A stretch of 64,000 bases of DNA from Methylohalobius sp964654415 (GCA_964654415.1 CAZZIP010000002.1:62001-126000); one strand, 5' to 3'. Counted from the stretch's first letter, positions 34,920 to 43,786 are shown. Translations and numbers: made by a program. The notes: generated by a model from the sequence alone, not told the origin.

Positions 34920-35581
34920 CGCTCTGCTATGATCCGGCCTGCCTCCAACTCGATGATGCGCTGACAGCGCTTGGCCAATGCCTCGTCGTGGGTAACCAAT
35001 ACCAGAGTGGTAGCATGGGCCTGATTGAGTTCGAACAAAAGTTCGATTACGTGCTGGCCAGTGCGCTGGTCGAGGTTGCCGGTGGGTTCATCGGCGAACA
35101 GAATCTTGGGGTAGGTCACGAATGCCCGCGCTAGCGCCACGCGCTGTTGCTCTCCGCCGGACAATTGGCGGGGATAATGATGCAGGCGGTGCGCCAGCCC
35201 GACCCGGGCAAGAAATTCTCGGGCCAGCAGTGCCGCATTCCGCACGCCTTTCAGCTCCAACGGCAGCATCACGTTTTCCAATGCGGTCAGACTGGGCAGG
35301 AGCTGAAACGCCTGGAACACGAATCCCACGGCTTCCCCTCGCAAGCGAGCGCGGCCATCCTCGTCCAACTCGGTCAGCGCGATTCCATCCAGGTACACTT
35401 GGCCCGAAGTGGGTAAGTCCAGACCGGCCAGCAAGCTCAGCAGAGTGGATTTCCCGGAACCCGAGACGCCGACCACCGCAACTACCTCTCCAGGCTGAAT
35501 GGAGAGATTCACATCGGTTAAGATGTCTAGCCTGCCCTCCGCGGTAGTTACCGATTTATTGAGATGCTCAGCAACGATCAT
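34916..35581 (-). CDS. ybbA: ABC transporter ATP-binding protein YbbA
   Basis: 221 aa from ATG 35581. Walker A GVSGSGKST, signature LSGGEQQRVALARA, Walker B KILFADEPTGNLD: a LolD/MacB-type ATPase. The E. coli YbbA N-terminus aligns with IVAEHLNKSVTTAEGRLDIL, so I prefer ATG 35581; the frame is open to ATG 35644 (22 extra residues), which would share 2 bp with the tesA start codon and leave no room for promoters. Neither start has a clear ribosome site. Pairs with the YbbP-like permease. Confidence 0.92.
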   Translation of the reverse strand: MIVAEHLNKSVTTAEGRLDILTDVNLSIQPGEVVAVVGVSGSGKSTLLSLLAGLDLPTSGQVYLDGIALTELDEDGRARLRGEAVGFVFQAFQLLPSLTALENVMLPLELKGVRNAALLAREFLARVGLAHRLHHYPRQLSGGEQQRVALARAFVTYPKILFADEPTGNLDQRTGQHVIELLFELNQAHATTLVLVTHDEALAKRCQRIIELEAGRIIAER

Positions 35582-35642
35582 AGCGGGGGCAGGTCCAATC
35601 TCTGCATAAGAATCTTGGAATGCTTGGCAGGAGCGTGTCGAC

Positions 35643-36248
35643 ATGAAAAGGGTAGGGTTGGTTGTGCTGTGGATGATATTACCTCAGCTTGGCTGGTCAG
35701 CGACTACCATTCTGGTCATAGGCGACAGCCTCAGTGCCGCCTACGGCATTCCCGCCGATCAAGGTTGGGTCGCGCTGCTTCAGGCGCAGCTTAAACAAGA
35801 ACATAAAGACGTCCGCCTTGTCAACGCCAGCATCAGCGGCGAGACCAGCGCCGGCGGCCGCCGGCGCCTTCCAGCTCTGCTGGAGCAGCACCGACCGCAC
35901 TTGGTGATCCTAGAGTTGGGCGGAAACGACGGCTTACGCGGCATCCCTCCCGCGCAAACGGAACAAAACCTGGCGGCGATGATCGAGACGGCTCGTGCCG
36001 CTGGAGCCAAGGTCCTCCTGCTGGGGATGAAGCTGCCGACTAACTACGGGCCTAAGTTTGGCGAGATGTTCGAGGCCGTCTATCAAAGCTTGGCGCGGCG
36101 TTATCCGGTGACGTTCGTGTCCTTCTTTTTGGAGGACGTGGCTTTGGAGGCTGAGCTGATGCAAGCCGATGGCATCCACCCGAATCTTGCAGCCCAGCCG
36201 CTGTTAGCGCGGCGGGTCTGCCAAGCCTTGGCAGGCATGTTAAACTGA
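35643..36248 (+). CDS. tesA: multifunctional acyl-CoA thioesterase/esterase TesA
   Basis: 201 aa SGNH hydrolase. Signal peptide (about 1-19), block I VIGDSLSAAYGIP (Ser nucleophile), block III ELGGNDGLRG, block V DGIHPN (Asp-His). Periplasmic esterase/thioesterase/lysophospholipase I. Divergent from ybbA as in E. coli. Stops 29 bp before the isochorismatase-family gene start. Confidence 0.95.
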   Translation: MKRVGLVVLWMILPQLGWSATTILVIGDSLSAAYGIPADQGWVALLQAQLKQEHKDVRLVNASISGETSAGGRRRLPALLEQHRPHLVILELGGNDGLRGIPPAQTEQNLAAMIETARAAGAKVLLLGMKLPTNYGPKFGEMFEAVYQSLARRYPVTFVSFFLEDVALEAELMQADGIHPNLAAQPLLARRVCQALAGMLN

Positions 36249-36277
36249 GCACCGGAGCCGATTACTTGGGAGGGCCT

Positions 36278-36841
36278 ATGCCTGAAGCCCCTTTGCTATG
36301 CGATGCCGAGCAGAGCATTTTGGTGATCGCTGACATCCAGCCGCGCCTAGCCGAGGCGATGCCGGCAGACGAATTCCGAAACATGCTTAAATCCTGCATT
36401 GTGTTGCTCGAAGCGGCCAAGGCCCTGGCCATCCCGGTATTGCTTACCGAGCAGTATCCTGATGCTCTTGGAACCACTCACCCCGAAATTCTGGCGCATA
36501 TGCCGCCTGGGGTAATGCCGCTGGCTAAAACTGGTTTCGCTTGTAGCAGTGCAAAAGGGTTTGACACCCTATTAGAACAGAGTGGGCGTACCCAAGTCAT
36601 CCTGACTGGTTTGGAAGCCCACGTATGCGTGCTGCAGGCCGCTTTCGTGTTGCTCAGTCGCGGTTGGCAAGTATTCGTGGTCGAGGATGCAGTCTGCTCG
36701 CGTCGCCCTGAGCATAAGATTTATGCCTTGGAGAGAATGCGCCAGGCTGGCGTGGTCGTCCTCGCAGGAGAATCGGTTGTGTTCGAGTGGCTGCGCGATG
36801 CCCGCCATCCGCATTTTAGGGAGCTGGTCGGGCTGCTTTAA
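36278..36841 (+). CDS. isochorismatase-family cysteine hydrolase (YcaC-like)
   Basis: 187 aa, single Rossmann-like domain. Catalytic triad candidates are Asp in LVIADIQPRL, Lys in AKTGFACS and Cys in TGLEAHVCVLQAAF. The HVC and 'CVLQ' pattern is that of YcaC-type hydrolases of unknown substrate, not the isochorismatase of siderophore synthesis. I chose ATG 36278 because GGGAGGG lies 4 bp ahead; a TTG 12 bp upstream lies within that site. Ends overlapping the GGDEF gene by 4 bp tail to tail. Confidence 0.88.
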   Translation: MPEAPLLCDAEQSILVIADIQPRLAEAMPADEFRNMLKSCIVLLEAAKALAIPVLLTEQYPDALGTTHPEILAHMPPGVMPLAKTGFACSSAKGFDTLLEQSGRTQVILTGLEAHVCVLQAAFVLLSRGWQVFVVEDAVCSRRPEHKIYALERMRQAGVVVLAGESVVFEWLRDARHPHFRELVGLL

Positions 36842-37812
36842 AAAGCCGCGCTGACCCGATTGCGGCCAGCGCGTTTGGAATGATACAAAGCCATGTCGGC
36901 GGCTTCGATCAGCTGGTTTGCCTGTTCCCTTGGCTTGGGATACTGGACAGCGACGCCCTCGCTGATCGTCACGACGCCGAACGGGGAATCCGGGTGGAAA
37001 ATCCTCAAAGCCTCGACTTTCTGGCGCAGGCTTTCGGCGATGGCCAGAGTGCCTGCCTGAGAGGTGTCCGGCAGCACGATGGCGAATTCTTCTCCGCCGT
37101 AGCGGGCGGCCAGGTCGTTGGAACGCTGCGTCACCAGGGCGAGCGCGGCGGCAACCTGACGCAAGGCTTCATCTCCTGCTTGATGCCCAAAGCGATCGTT
37201 GTAAGCTTTGAAATAATCAATGTCGACCATGATCAGGGCAAGCCCCGTTCCAGCACGCTGAGCGCGTTTGAATTCCCGCTCTAGAAATTCATCGAAGTAG
37301 CGGCGGTTGTGGAGGCCGGTCAAGGAGTCGTGGAAAGACAACTGGCGCAATTGTTCATTTGCCTGTTTGAGTTGCTCGGCCACGGCAATCAGTTCTTTGG
37401 CCTGACGCTTGCGCTGTTCAATCTCGGCTTTAAGGCGTAGAGCACTGCGAATCCTGGCCAGCAGTTCGACCCCTTTGAACGGCTTTTCGATGTAATCCAC
37501 CGCGCCGGCATCAAAGGCCTGCTCAAGATGCTCTTCGTCGTTGCTGCCGGTGAGCATAATCACGGGGATGTCGCAGGTTTTGGGATCTTCCTTGATCCTG
37601 CGGCATACCTCGATCCCGGACGCATCCGGCAGAAAGATGTCGAGCATGACCAAGTCCACTTCGGGGTCTGTGCCGCCAGGCCGGTCAAGACCCAGATAGC
37701 TTAGCGCCTGACCTGCGGTGGGAACAGTCACAGTCCGATAACCTGCCGTCTTCAGCCGCATGCCGATGAGTTTGCCCAGTTGCGGATCGTCGTCAATGAT
37801 CAAAATGAGCAT
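36838..37812 (-). CDS. REC-GGDEF diguanylate cyclase
   Basis: 324 aa. Receiver domain at 1-125 with phosphoacceptor Asp58 (VMLDIFLPD) and Lys111; a coiled-coil linker at about 126-160; GGDEF domain at 160-324 with GGEEF at 239-243 and an intact inhibitory RxxD site, RSND at 230-233. It should make c-di-GMP when phosphorylated and be product-inhibited. No histidine kinase is adjacent. The obvious downstream readers in this window are the PilZ domain of BcsA and the FleQ-like regulator. Confidence 0.94.
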   Translation of the reverse strand: MLILIIDDDPQLGKLIGMRLKTAGYRTVTVPTAGQALSYLGLDRPGGTDPEVDLVMLDIFLPDASGIEVCRRIKEDPKTCDIPVIMLTGSNDEEHLEQAFDAGAVDYIEKPFKGVELLARIRSALRLKAEIEQRKRQAKELIAVAEQLKQANEQLRQLSFHDSLTGLHNRRYFDEFLEREFKRAQRAGTGLALIMVDIDYFKAYNDRFGHQAGDEALRQVAAALALVTQRSNDLAARYGGEEFAIVLPDTSQAGTLAIAESLRQKVEALRIFHPDSPFGVVTISEGVAVQYPKPREQANQLIEAADMALYHSKRAGRNRVSAAF

Positions 37813-37940
37813 ATTTGTCTCTGACTGATCTATCTCTGAAGACGGCTGTCATCTGGATTGGTTCAGCATAGAACACAATCTAAAAAGTTTTTGCAGACTC
37901 GGTCACGTTCAAGGGTGGATCACGGGGTCCTAAAGTTGCC

Positions 37941-38663
37941 TTATGGCAGCTTTAGGCGGTTTTCGACCTTTTTTACCCCCTCGACATACCAACAATCGTG
38001 TTCCGCCAGTTTGATCTGTTCAGCCACCGGCACAGCCCCCTCAAGGATTACTTCCCCCGCCCGACACTGGATCGCCAGTTGTAGATAATCGACGAACGGG
38101 TCTATGTCCAATGCCAGCAAAATGGCTTCCTTGAGTTGGTCGTCGTTGTCCTCTTCAGGAGGGGTGACCACAAGGCTGTTGACGACGTTACGGCTTCCTG
38201 GCACCCACCATGCCATGACTTCTGCTAAACGCCGATCGCATAGGGATTTGACCTCCCCACTAAGGTATACCGTACCGCTCTCCACGTGGACGAGGAAAAA
38301 CCCTGCCTGCCCATCCAACCGGCGTAGGACTTCCCGTTTGCCCTTATGGTCGATGGCGGTCAGGCCGTAATGTTTGAAGGCAAGGTCCTCGGAGAGCATC
38401 TTGGTCAAATGCGCTAAAATTTCATCGTCACCCATCGCTTGCGCAGGCTTGACTTGTAGTCGATCGTCCACGCTGGCCACCCCGGGGACTTCCAAAGCCG
38501 TATAATAGGCGCGGCGTTTGGCGGCAATATCGGCCACCTCGCCGGTCAAAACGATCCGACAGGTCTCGTGCTGGATCGTAATTTGGTCGCGATGGGGATT
38601 GACCTGCGGGTCGACTTCAAACGCTGCAGACACGGCTTTGATCAATTCATCATTACGAGTCAT
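37941..38663 (-). CDS. three-BON-domain protein
   Basis: 240 aa, apparently cytoplasmic since no signal peptide is visible. Three BON-like repeats at about 3-73, 80-160 and 168-240, each with the DDELIKAV helix then strand-strand-helix pattern ending in GV-x-x-V-x-N/D-x-L (VASVDDRLQV, SRNVVNSLVV, VKKVENRLKL). BON domains bind phospholipid or other hydrophobic ligands and usually are periplasmic, so the missing signal is odd. Monocistronic. Could be a heat-shock/osmotic stress protein like OsmY, but this is analogy. Confidence 0.75.
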   Translation of the reverse strand: MTRNDELIKAVSAAFEVDPQVNPHRDQITIQHETCRIVLTGEVADIAAKRRAYYTALEVPGVASVDDRLQVKPAQAMGDDEILAHLTKMLSEDLAFKHYGLTAIDHKGKREVLRRLDGQAGFFLVHVESGTVYLSGEVKSLCDRRLAEVMAWWVPGSRNVVNSLVVTPPEEDNDDQLKEAILLALDIDPFVDYLQLAIQCRAGEVILEGAVPVAEQIKLAEHDCWYVEGVKKVENRLKLP

Positions 38664-38733
38664 TTTGTCTCCTTAAGGGGTTGTTTTAGGTTCGGTGTTA
38701 TTCTATCTATTGCGTTGAAACTTTAAGGCAGAT

Positions 38734-39672
38734 ATGAGCAGAAAATTTAGCTTGATTCTGGTCGGTTTGCTGGTGACCGGTTGGGTGCTGGCAGATTCTT
38801 ACGTTTTGTCACCGGCGACGGATCTAGTTGGCCAGTTGCAAACCGTCAAGGCCAGCAAAAAGGACACTTTCCTAGAGATCGCGCGCCTGTTCAACCTTGG
38901 CCAAACCGAAATCCGCCTCGCCAATCCCGGTTTGAATCCATGGCTTTTGCAGGATGGCACTGAGGTCCTGTTGCCAAAGCTGTTTGTTCTGCCGGATGCT
39001 CCCCGCCGCGGAATCGTTCTCAACATCCCAGAAATGCGGCTGTATTATTTCCCCCCAGCCCGCTCCGGGGAACCCTCCAAAGTGATCACCCATCCGGTCA
39101 GCATCGGCCGCATGGACTGGGCAACCCCCTTGGGTGCCACGCGCGTCGTCGCCAAGGTCAAGGATCCGGTCTGGGTTCCGCCGGAATCGATCAAAAAAGA
39201 ACACGCCGCCGATGGCGATTTGCTCCCAAACGTGGTTCCTCCTGGGCCTGACAATCCCTTGGGCAAATATGCGCTGCGCTTGGGCATCCCGGGTTATTTG
39301 ATCCACGGAACCGACGAGGCCAAAGAATTCGGCATCGGCATGCGCGTCACCCATGGGTGCGTGCGCATGTATCCCGAGGATATCGAGCGCCTGTTCCCAG
39401 AGATACCGGTCGGTACCCCAGTCACCTTTGTCAATCAACCGATCAAGCTCGGCTGGCTTAATGACGAGCTCTACATCGAGGTCCACCCTCCTTTGGAAGA
39501 AAAAGGGCATTTCTATTCCTATGAAGAGATGCTGGGACAGGCCCTTGCTTTGATCGAGCGCAAAACCCAGGGAATACGAGTTCGCGTTCAAGGTTCGGCG
39601 CTGCGCAAAGCCCTTGAGGAACAAAACGGTATCCCGGTCAAAATCGCCGATCGTTCCCTTTCCCGGACCTAA
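38734..39672 (+). CDS. L,D-transpeptidase (ErfK/YbiS/YcfS type)
   Basis: 312 aa. Signal peptide (1-20), a LysM-like segment (about 35-85), and a YkuD domain with the catalytic motif HGTDEAKEFGIGMRVTHGCV, where His and Cys of 'THGCVRM' are diagnostic. Enzymes of this type link Braun lipoprotein to peptidoglycan. A Braun-type lipoprotein gene (39724-40005) and a second, smaller L,D-transpeptidase (40090-40632) are adjacent on the opposite strand. Confidence 0.94.
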   Translation: MSRKFSLILVGLLVTGWVLADSYVLSPATDLVGQLQTVKASKKDTFLEIARLFNLGQTEIRLANPGLNPWLLQDGTEVLLPKLFVLPDAPRRGIVLNIPEMRLYYFPPARSGEPSKVITHPVSIGRMDWATPLGATRVVAKVKDPVWVPPESIKKEHAADGDLLPNVVPPGPDNPLGKYALRLGIPGYLIHGTDEAKEFGIGMRVTHGCVRMYPEDIERLFPEIPVGTPVTFVNQPIKLGWLNDELYIEVHPPLEEKGHFYSYEEMLGQALALIERKTQGIRVRVQGSALRKALEEQNGIPVKIADRSLSRT

Positions 39673-39698
39673 AAAACGGCCCCGCTTGAAGCGGGGCC
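39671..39698 (-). terminator. Rho-independent terminator for the lipoprotein gene
   Basis: On the minus strand an 8-bp GC stem GGCCCCGC/GCGGGGCC with a 5-nt loop (TTCAA) is followed by TTTTTT. It lies 26 bp after the lipoprotein stop and overlaps the end of the convergent transpeptidase gene. In the plus direction the tail has no T run. Confidence 0.8.
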
Positions 39699-39723
39699 TG
39701 ATTCGGCTGCTGAAAAATCTCGA

Positions 39724-40005
39724 TTACTTCAGCATGCGCTTTTGGAACATCCGATCGAGCTTTTCGCTTTGCGCCTCGCAGCACTCCAATGCCTTGTCCG
39801 CTTTCTCCTCGGCACGGGCAGCGTGTTCATGAGCGCTGCGAATGTCTTTCATCATATCGTTGTGGGCGCTTTCCATCTTTGAGACGCGCGATTCCAAACC
39901 GGAAACACGGTCTTTCACTTCCTGCAACTGCCCTTTGGTGGCGCAGCCAGTTACAGCGCCCATAGCAATGGCCACAACTGAGATCTTGGCAAAAGTTTTC
40001 AACAT
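39724..40005 (-). CDS. Lpp/OprI-type alanine-zipper lipoprotein
   Basis: 93 aa. Lipoprotein signal with lipobox AVTGC, then a heptad-repeat coiled coil (VSGLESRVSKMESAHNDMM, then AHEHAARAEEKADKALE), and a C-terminal Lys (KRMLK). This is the Braun-lipoprotein layout, in which the terminal Lys is attached to meso-diaminopimelate by L,D-transpeptidases. I start at ATG 40005 (GGGAG about 8 bp ahead); an earlier ATG at 40053 would place 16 residues before the signal. Cys Cys in ALECCEAQ is unusual for the family. Confidence 0.85.
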   Translation of the reverse strand: MLKTFAKISVVAIAMGAVTGCATKGQLQEVKDRVSGLESRVSKMESAHNDMMKDIRSAHEHAARAEEKADKALECCEAQSEKLDRMFQKRMLK

Positions 40006-40089
40006 AAGTATCTCCCTTTTAGTTTGTTGGTTATCACGCGACAAAATCATCACATAAACACCACTATCTAGTCAAAAACTTGCTTACCG

Positions 40090-40632
40090 CTAGCGGATGA
40101 CCACCGTCGTCCCCACCCCGACCCAGCGGCTTAAGCGATCGATCTGGGCATCAGTCAAGGCAATACACCCTTGCGTCCAGTTGAACACTCCATGGATGCT
40201 CGGGTCTGCTTTGCCTACCCCGTGGATCCCGACATATCCGCCTAAAGGCGTGTTCTGAGGTGGAACCGCGCTCTCGAAATTAGCGCGGATGAGCGCGCGG
40301 TAAGTGCGGTCGTCCAGCCAACCGCGCAGCCAGCCGCGGGTGGCGTGGGAGAGGGTCGGATAATTGAGGCCAAAAAAGCGGTAATAGCGGCTGCTCTCCT
40401 TGATCCAGCCGATGCGAAATACTCCCAGCGGGGTTTTGTTATCGCCGCGGCGTTTGGCCTTGGTCACGCCCCGGCTGCCGATGGAGATGTGGTCGAAAGT
40501 TTCGATGACCTTGTCGCCTTGCATGACGTGTAGCAGCTGCTTTTTGGTATCCACTAATACCCAGATGCCTTCTTTTCCCTGAGCGCCTGCCAAAAGCGCC
40601 CAAGCCCAAAGCAACAGTCCCCATTTCCACAT
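40090..40632 (-). CDS. small L,D-transpeptidase family protein
   Basis: 180 aa. Signal peptide (about 1-19), then a YkuD domain with TPLGVFRIGWI, GIHGVGK and the catalytic WTQGCIALTD (Cys). Periplasmic. It lies 84 bp upstream of the lipoprotein gene on the same strand and near the longer L,D-transpeptidase, so lipoprotein anchoring or 3-3 cross-linking is plausible. The strict S/T-H-G-C is here T-Q-G-C, as in other small YkuD proteins. Confidence 0.88.
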   Translation of the reverse strand: MWKWGLLLWAWALLAGAQGKEGIWVLVDTKKQLLHVMQGDKVIETFDHISIGSRGVTKAKRRGDNKTPLGVFRIGWIKESSRYYRFFGLNYPTLSHATRGWLRGWLDDRTYRALIRANFESAVPPQNTPLGGYVGIHGVGKADPSIHGVFNWTQGCIALTDAQIDRLSRWVGVGTTVVIR

Positions 40633-40716
40633 GTACCAGGCTCCTTCTTAGTGTTAAACTCGCACCGACACAATATTTAAGAATGATATCCGAAAAATCG
40701 AAGCGGGAGCGAGAGC

Positions 40717-42354
40717 ATGGACATCGAAATCCGCACAACTAAACCTTATTCCGACCAAAAACCCGGCACCTCCGGCCTGCGCAAGAAGACCAGGGTTTTC
40801 TTGGACAATCCTAACTACCTGGAAAATTTCGTCCAGTCCATCTTCGACTGTCTGCCCGATCGGCAAGGCAAAACTCTGGTGCTAGGCGGCGACGGGCGCT
40901 TCTATAATCGGCAAGCGCTGCAAACCATCATCAAAATGGCGGTGGCGAACGGTTTTGGAACGCTCTTGGTAGGCCAAGGCGGACTGCTTTCCACCCCAGC
41001 TGCCTCCCATCTGATCCGCAAATATAAGGCGCTCGGCGGGATCGTGTTGTCGGCCAGCCACAATCCTGGGGGTCCTGAGGGAGATTTCGGGATCAAATAC
41101 AACATCGAAAACGGGGGGCCGGCTCCGGAAAGCTACACCAACGCGTTTTACCAGCGTAGCTTGAAAATCACCGAATACCGGATCGCTAGGATGGAGGACG
41201 TGGATATCGACCGGCTCGGCGAACACCGCTTCGATAATGTCACCGTGAAAATCATCGATCCGGTCAGCGATTACGCCCAGCTGATGGCGCACCTGTTCGA
41301 TTTCGACCGGATTCGCTCTGCCTTGCGCACCGGCGTAGTGAGCGTCTGTTTCGACGCCATGCATGCGGTCACTGGCCCTTATGCCAGGCGCATCCTGGAA
41401 GACGAACTGGGCGCTGTGCCCGGTTCGGTCATCAACGCCGAGCCCAAAGAGGATTTTGGCGGTGGCCATCCCGACCCCAACCTGACCTATGCCAAAGCGC
41501 TGGTAGAAAAGATGTACAGTCCCCATGCTCCGACGTTAGGGGCAGCTTCAGACGGAGACGGGGACCGCAACATGATTTTAGGGCAAAGGTTTTTCGTCAC
41601 CCCCAGCGATAGCCTCGCGGTGCTGGCGGCCAATGCTCATAAAGTCCCCGGCTATCGCGCAGGGCTGCGCGGCGTGGCCCGCTCCATGCCCACCAGCCGC
41701 GCCGTGGACCGAGTCGCAGAAGCTTTCGGTATTCCTTGCTACGAGACCCCCACCGGCTGGAAGTTCTTCGGCAACCTCTTGGATGCTGGCAAAATTACTC
41801 TGTGCGGCGAGGAAAGCTTTGGCACCGGTTCGGACCACGTGCGCGAAAAAGACGGCCTGTGGGCGGTGCTATTCTGGCTCAACCTGGTGGTGACCACCCG
41901 TCAGCCAGTGGCTGTGATCGTCCGCGAACACTGGCGCCGCTTTGGCCGCCATTATTACAGCCGTCACGATTACGAGGCGCTCGACACCACCCTCGCCCAG
42001 GGGATCATGGACCTATTGCGTGCGCAGCTACCTAAACTTACCGGGCAGCGCCTGGGCAGCTACACCGTCGCCTTGGCCGACGATTTCTGCTATACCGACC
42101 CGATAGACGGCAGCGTCACCTCAGGCCAAGGCATTCGCATTCTGCTGGAGCCGGAGGCGCGCTTGGTGTTTCGGCTGTCGGGGACCGGTACCGAAGGAGC
42201 CACTTTACGGATTTATCTGGAGCGCTACGAACCCGACCCCGCCCGCCACGACTTAGATCCCCAAGAAGTGCTTGCGGAGCTGATCGCTTTGGCTGAAGCC
42301 TTAAGCGCGGTCAAGGCCAAAAGCGGCCGGCCGGGGCCGGATGTCGTCACTTGA
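40717..42354 (+). CDS. pgm: alpha-D-glucose phosphoglucomutase
   Basis: 545 aa, the usual length for the Pgm/PGM1 type. Catalytic phosphoserine loop VLSASHNPGG, metal loop ASDGDGDRNM, sugar loop CGEESFGTGSDH, and a phosphate-binding C-terminal RLSGTGTEG. Interconverts glucose-1-P and glucose-6-P. It supplies UDP-glucose precursor for the cellulose operon and glycogen. Start ATG 40717 has GGGAGCGAG 9 bp upstream. Apparently monocistronic. Confidence 0.97.
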   Translation: MDIEIRTTKPYSDQKPGTSGLRKKTRVFLDNPNYLENFVQSIFDCLPDRQGKTLVLGGDGRFYNRQALQTIIKMAVANGFGTLLVGQGGLLSTPAASHLIRKYKALGGIVLSASHNPGGPEGDFGIKYNIENGGPAPESYTNAFYQRSLKITEYRIARMEDVDIDRLGEHRFDNVTVKIIDPVSDYAQLMAHLFDFDRIRSALRTGVVSVCFDAMHAVTGPYARRILEDELGAVPGSVINAEPKEDFGGGHPDPNLTYAKALVEKMYSPHAPTLGAASDGDGDRNMILGQRFFVTPSDSLAVLAANAHKVPGYRAGLRGVARSMPTSRAVDRVAEAFGIPCYETPTGWKFFGNLLDAGKITLCGEESFGTGSDHVREKDGLWAVLFWLNLVVTTRQPVAVIVREHWRRFGRHYYSRHDYEALDTTLAQGIMDLLRAQLPKLTGQRLGSYTVALADDFCYTDPIDGSVTSGQGIRILLEPEARLVFRLSGTGTEGATLRIYLERYEPDPARHDLDPQEVLAELIALAEALSAVKAKSGRPGPDVVT

Positions 42355-42405
42355 CCGAGGCTTGCAAGGTGGCTTGGAGAAGCAAGTGCAAAACCGGAGA
42401 CGCAC

Positions 42406-43098
42406 ATGAACCAGACGAGCTCTTCCCCAGCCGGTGACGAATCGTCCATCGCGTTCATCATCGCCAGCGGTGGCATCGGGGCGATTTGTTTCGGGCTTGC
42501 CGATTTGCTCAACAACCACGATGCCGCAGCGGTGATCAAACTGGGCGAAGCGCTCAAACCCATCGCCCCCACGTGGTTAGCTAACCCGGGCGTCGCTTTC
42601 ATCGTCCTGACGCTCTTAGGCTGTCTGCTGTGCTGGGTGCACCAACCCAAAACCCGCCTGGACGCTTTCATGCGCGGCTTCTCCGTGTTCGCCGTCTTGA
42701 CTGTCGCCAACCCCTATGAAAATCCGGCCTTAAAACCCGTAAAACCTCCCAAGATCCGGGGCCTGATCTCCTCAGCTGTAATCCCCGAGGCCGACTTTCC
42801 GGTGTTTTATTTGAAACCTGCTGACGCTCAGGCCCCACTAATCAAAAAGGCAATCATCACCTTGAGAAACCCTAAAACGAAAAAAATCATCCGTAAATTT
42901 GCCACCACCAACACCTTCTCGTTGCCAAAGCGCAAAGCCTATCTGATCGAAATCGAAGCCGCAGGTTTTCGCCTGACCGCCCTAGAGTTTCAACCGGGTC
43001 ACCGACAAAGCTACGATATTTACCTGGAGCCTTCCTCCATTCCGGTAGAAATTCAGTATCTCTATGGTCCAAAGAAAATCCCGCTGCCTCCGCCCTAA
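42406..43098 (+). CDS. hypothetical membrane protein with C-terminal beta domain
   Basis: 230 aa, not recognised. Two TM segments (about 20-36, and 64-82) followed by an amphipathic FMRGFSVFAVLTVANPYEN helix, then a proline-rich linker (ENPALKPVKPPK) and a C-terminal domain (about 130-225) of short strands (KKAIITLRN, AYLIEIEAAGFRLTALEFQ, SYDIYLEP), suggestive of an Ig-like or carboxypeptidase-regulatory-like fold. It is 51 bp after pgm. The window gives no further functional clue. Confidence 0.7.
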   Translation: MNQTSSSPAGDESSIAFIIASGGIGAICFGLADLLNNHDAAAVIKLGEALKPIAPTWLANPGVAFIVLTLLGCLLCWVHQPKTRLDAFMRGFSVFAVLTVANPYENPALKPVKPPKIRGLISSAVIPEADFPVFYLKPADAQAPLIKKAIITLRNPKTKKIIRKFATTNTFSLPKRKAYLIEIEAAGFRLTALEFQPGHRQSYDIYLEPSSIPVEIQYLYGPKKIPLPPP

Positions 43099-43114
43099 CG
43101 ATTTTTCCATGCGC

Positions 43115-43141
43115 AAAAAAACCGCGCCTTGAAAGCGCGGT
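43115..43141 (-). terminator. Rho-independent terminator for the P460 gene
   Basis: Minus-strand stem ACCGCGC/GCGCGGT around a short loop (43121-43141) followed by a T run (43120-43115). It sits 25 bp after the P460 stop and 17 bp after the convergent membrane protein stop, so it may serve both; the plus side lacks T residues. Confidence 0.75.
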
Positions 43142-43166
43142 CAGACGAGGAAGAAACCTTAAGATT

Positions 43167-43643
43167 TTAATCTCGGAGCTTGGAAAACACGTATTGGCTG
43201 GCTTTCTGGGCGGCGTGGCAGCCGAAACAACCTTGGCCGCCGTCGGTCACTAGGCGCTTGTCCGGTTTGCCTTCGCCAAAGCCTTCAAATCCCCAGCCGC
43301 CAGTGGCGGCAAAACGCTTGGCATCGCGTTCCATCACGCCGATCAGTTTGCGTTTGCCTTCTACCAGCGCGTGGTCGTCTTCCCGGTAATCGAATAGATC
43401 GAACACCAACACCGCTCCGTCTGGATAGATGCCGGTTTTCAGTCCATCCAGAGCTTTGGGATTGGCGTACACGTGGTGAATTCCACCGAAGGGGTTTTCC
43501 AGCGGATGGCCAGGCTGGATTACCATGGATTTGACGTGGTACCAACTACGAAATCCCGCAGGGTATTTTACCTTGGTCTCGGCTGCACCGAGTGCACCGG
43601 AAAAGAGCAGAATCCACCCGAGCAAAAGAGACAGCTTGTTCAT
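43167..43643 (-). CDS. cytochrome P460 / cytochrome c'-beta family protein
   Basis: 158 aa. Signal peptide (1-20) with the mature start AETKVKYP. Cytochrome P460 fold: GFRSWYHVKSM, AVLVFDLFDY, a conserved GGWGFEGFG and a single C-terminal heme motif CFGCH. In P460 a Lys is cross-linked to the heme and the protein oxidises hydroxylamine to N2O/nitrite; in cytochrome c'-beta that link is absent and the protein binds NO. The sequence alone does not tell me which; several Lys candidates occur around residues 60-105. Divergent from haoAB, which fits the nitrogen-oxide role. Confidence 0.88.
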   Translation of the reverse strand: MNKLSLLLGWILLFSGALGAAETKVKYPAGFRSWYHVKSMVIQPGHPLENPFGGIHHVYANPKALDGLKTGIYPDGAVLVFDLFDYREDDHALVEGKRKLIGVMERDAKRFAATGGWGFEGFGEGKPDKRLVTDGGQGCFGCHAAQKASQYVFSKLRD

Positions 43644-43666
43644 TTTGACCTCCTTTTGACCTTTTG

Positions 43667-43691
43667 ATATAGTTTTGCGTCGAAACTATAT
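43667..43691. promoter_or_regulatory. palindromic operator between P460 and haoAB
   Basis: A perfect inverted repeat ATATAGTTT-N7-AAACTATAT (9-bp arms) lies 24 bp upstream of the P460 start and 28 bp ahead of the haoA -35 box. The position fits a shared dimeric regulator of both divergent transcripts. No known consensus (NsrR, FNR/NnrR) matches convincingly. Confidence 0.5.
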
Positions 43692-43718
43692 GTCTGGATG
43701 CAAGACCCGTCAAGTTTT

Positions 43719-43749
43719 TTGCGGACTGCACGGATGCTAATGCTATGAT
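43719..43749 (+). promoter_or_regulatory. putative promoter for haoAB
   Basis: TTGCGG at 43719-43724 and an extended -10 TGCTATGAT (TATGAT at 43744-43749), with a 19-bp spacer. Transcription start near 43756 would leave an about 31-nt leader to ATG 43787, which has GAGGAGG as ribosome site. Confidence 0.45.
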
Positions 43750-43786
43750 TGTGGCTAAAGACTATAACAATTATCGAGGAGGAAAG

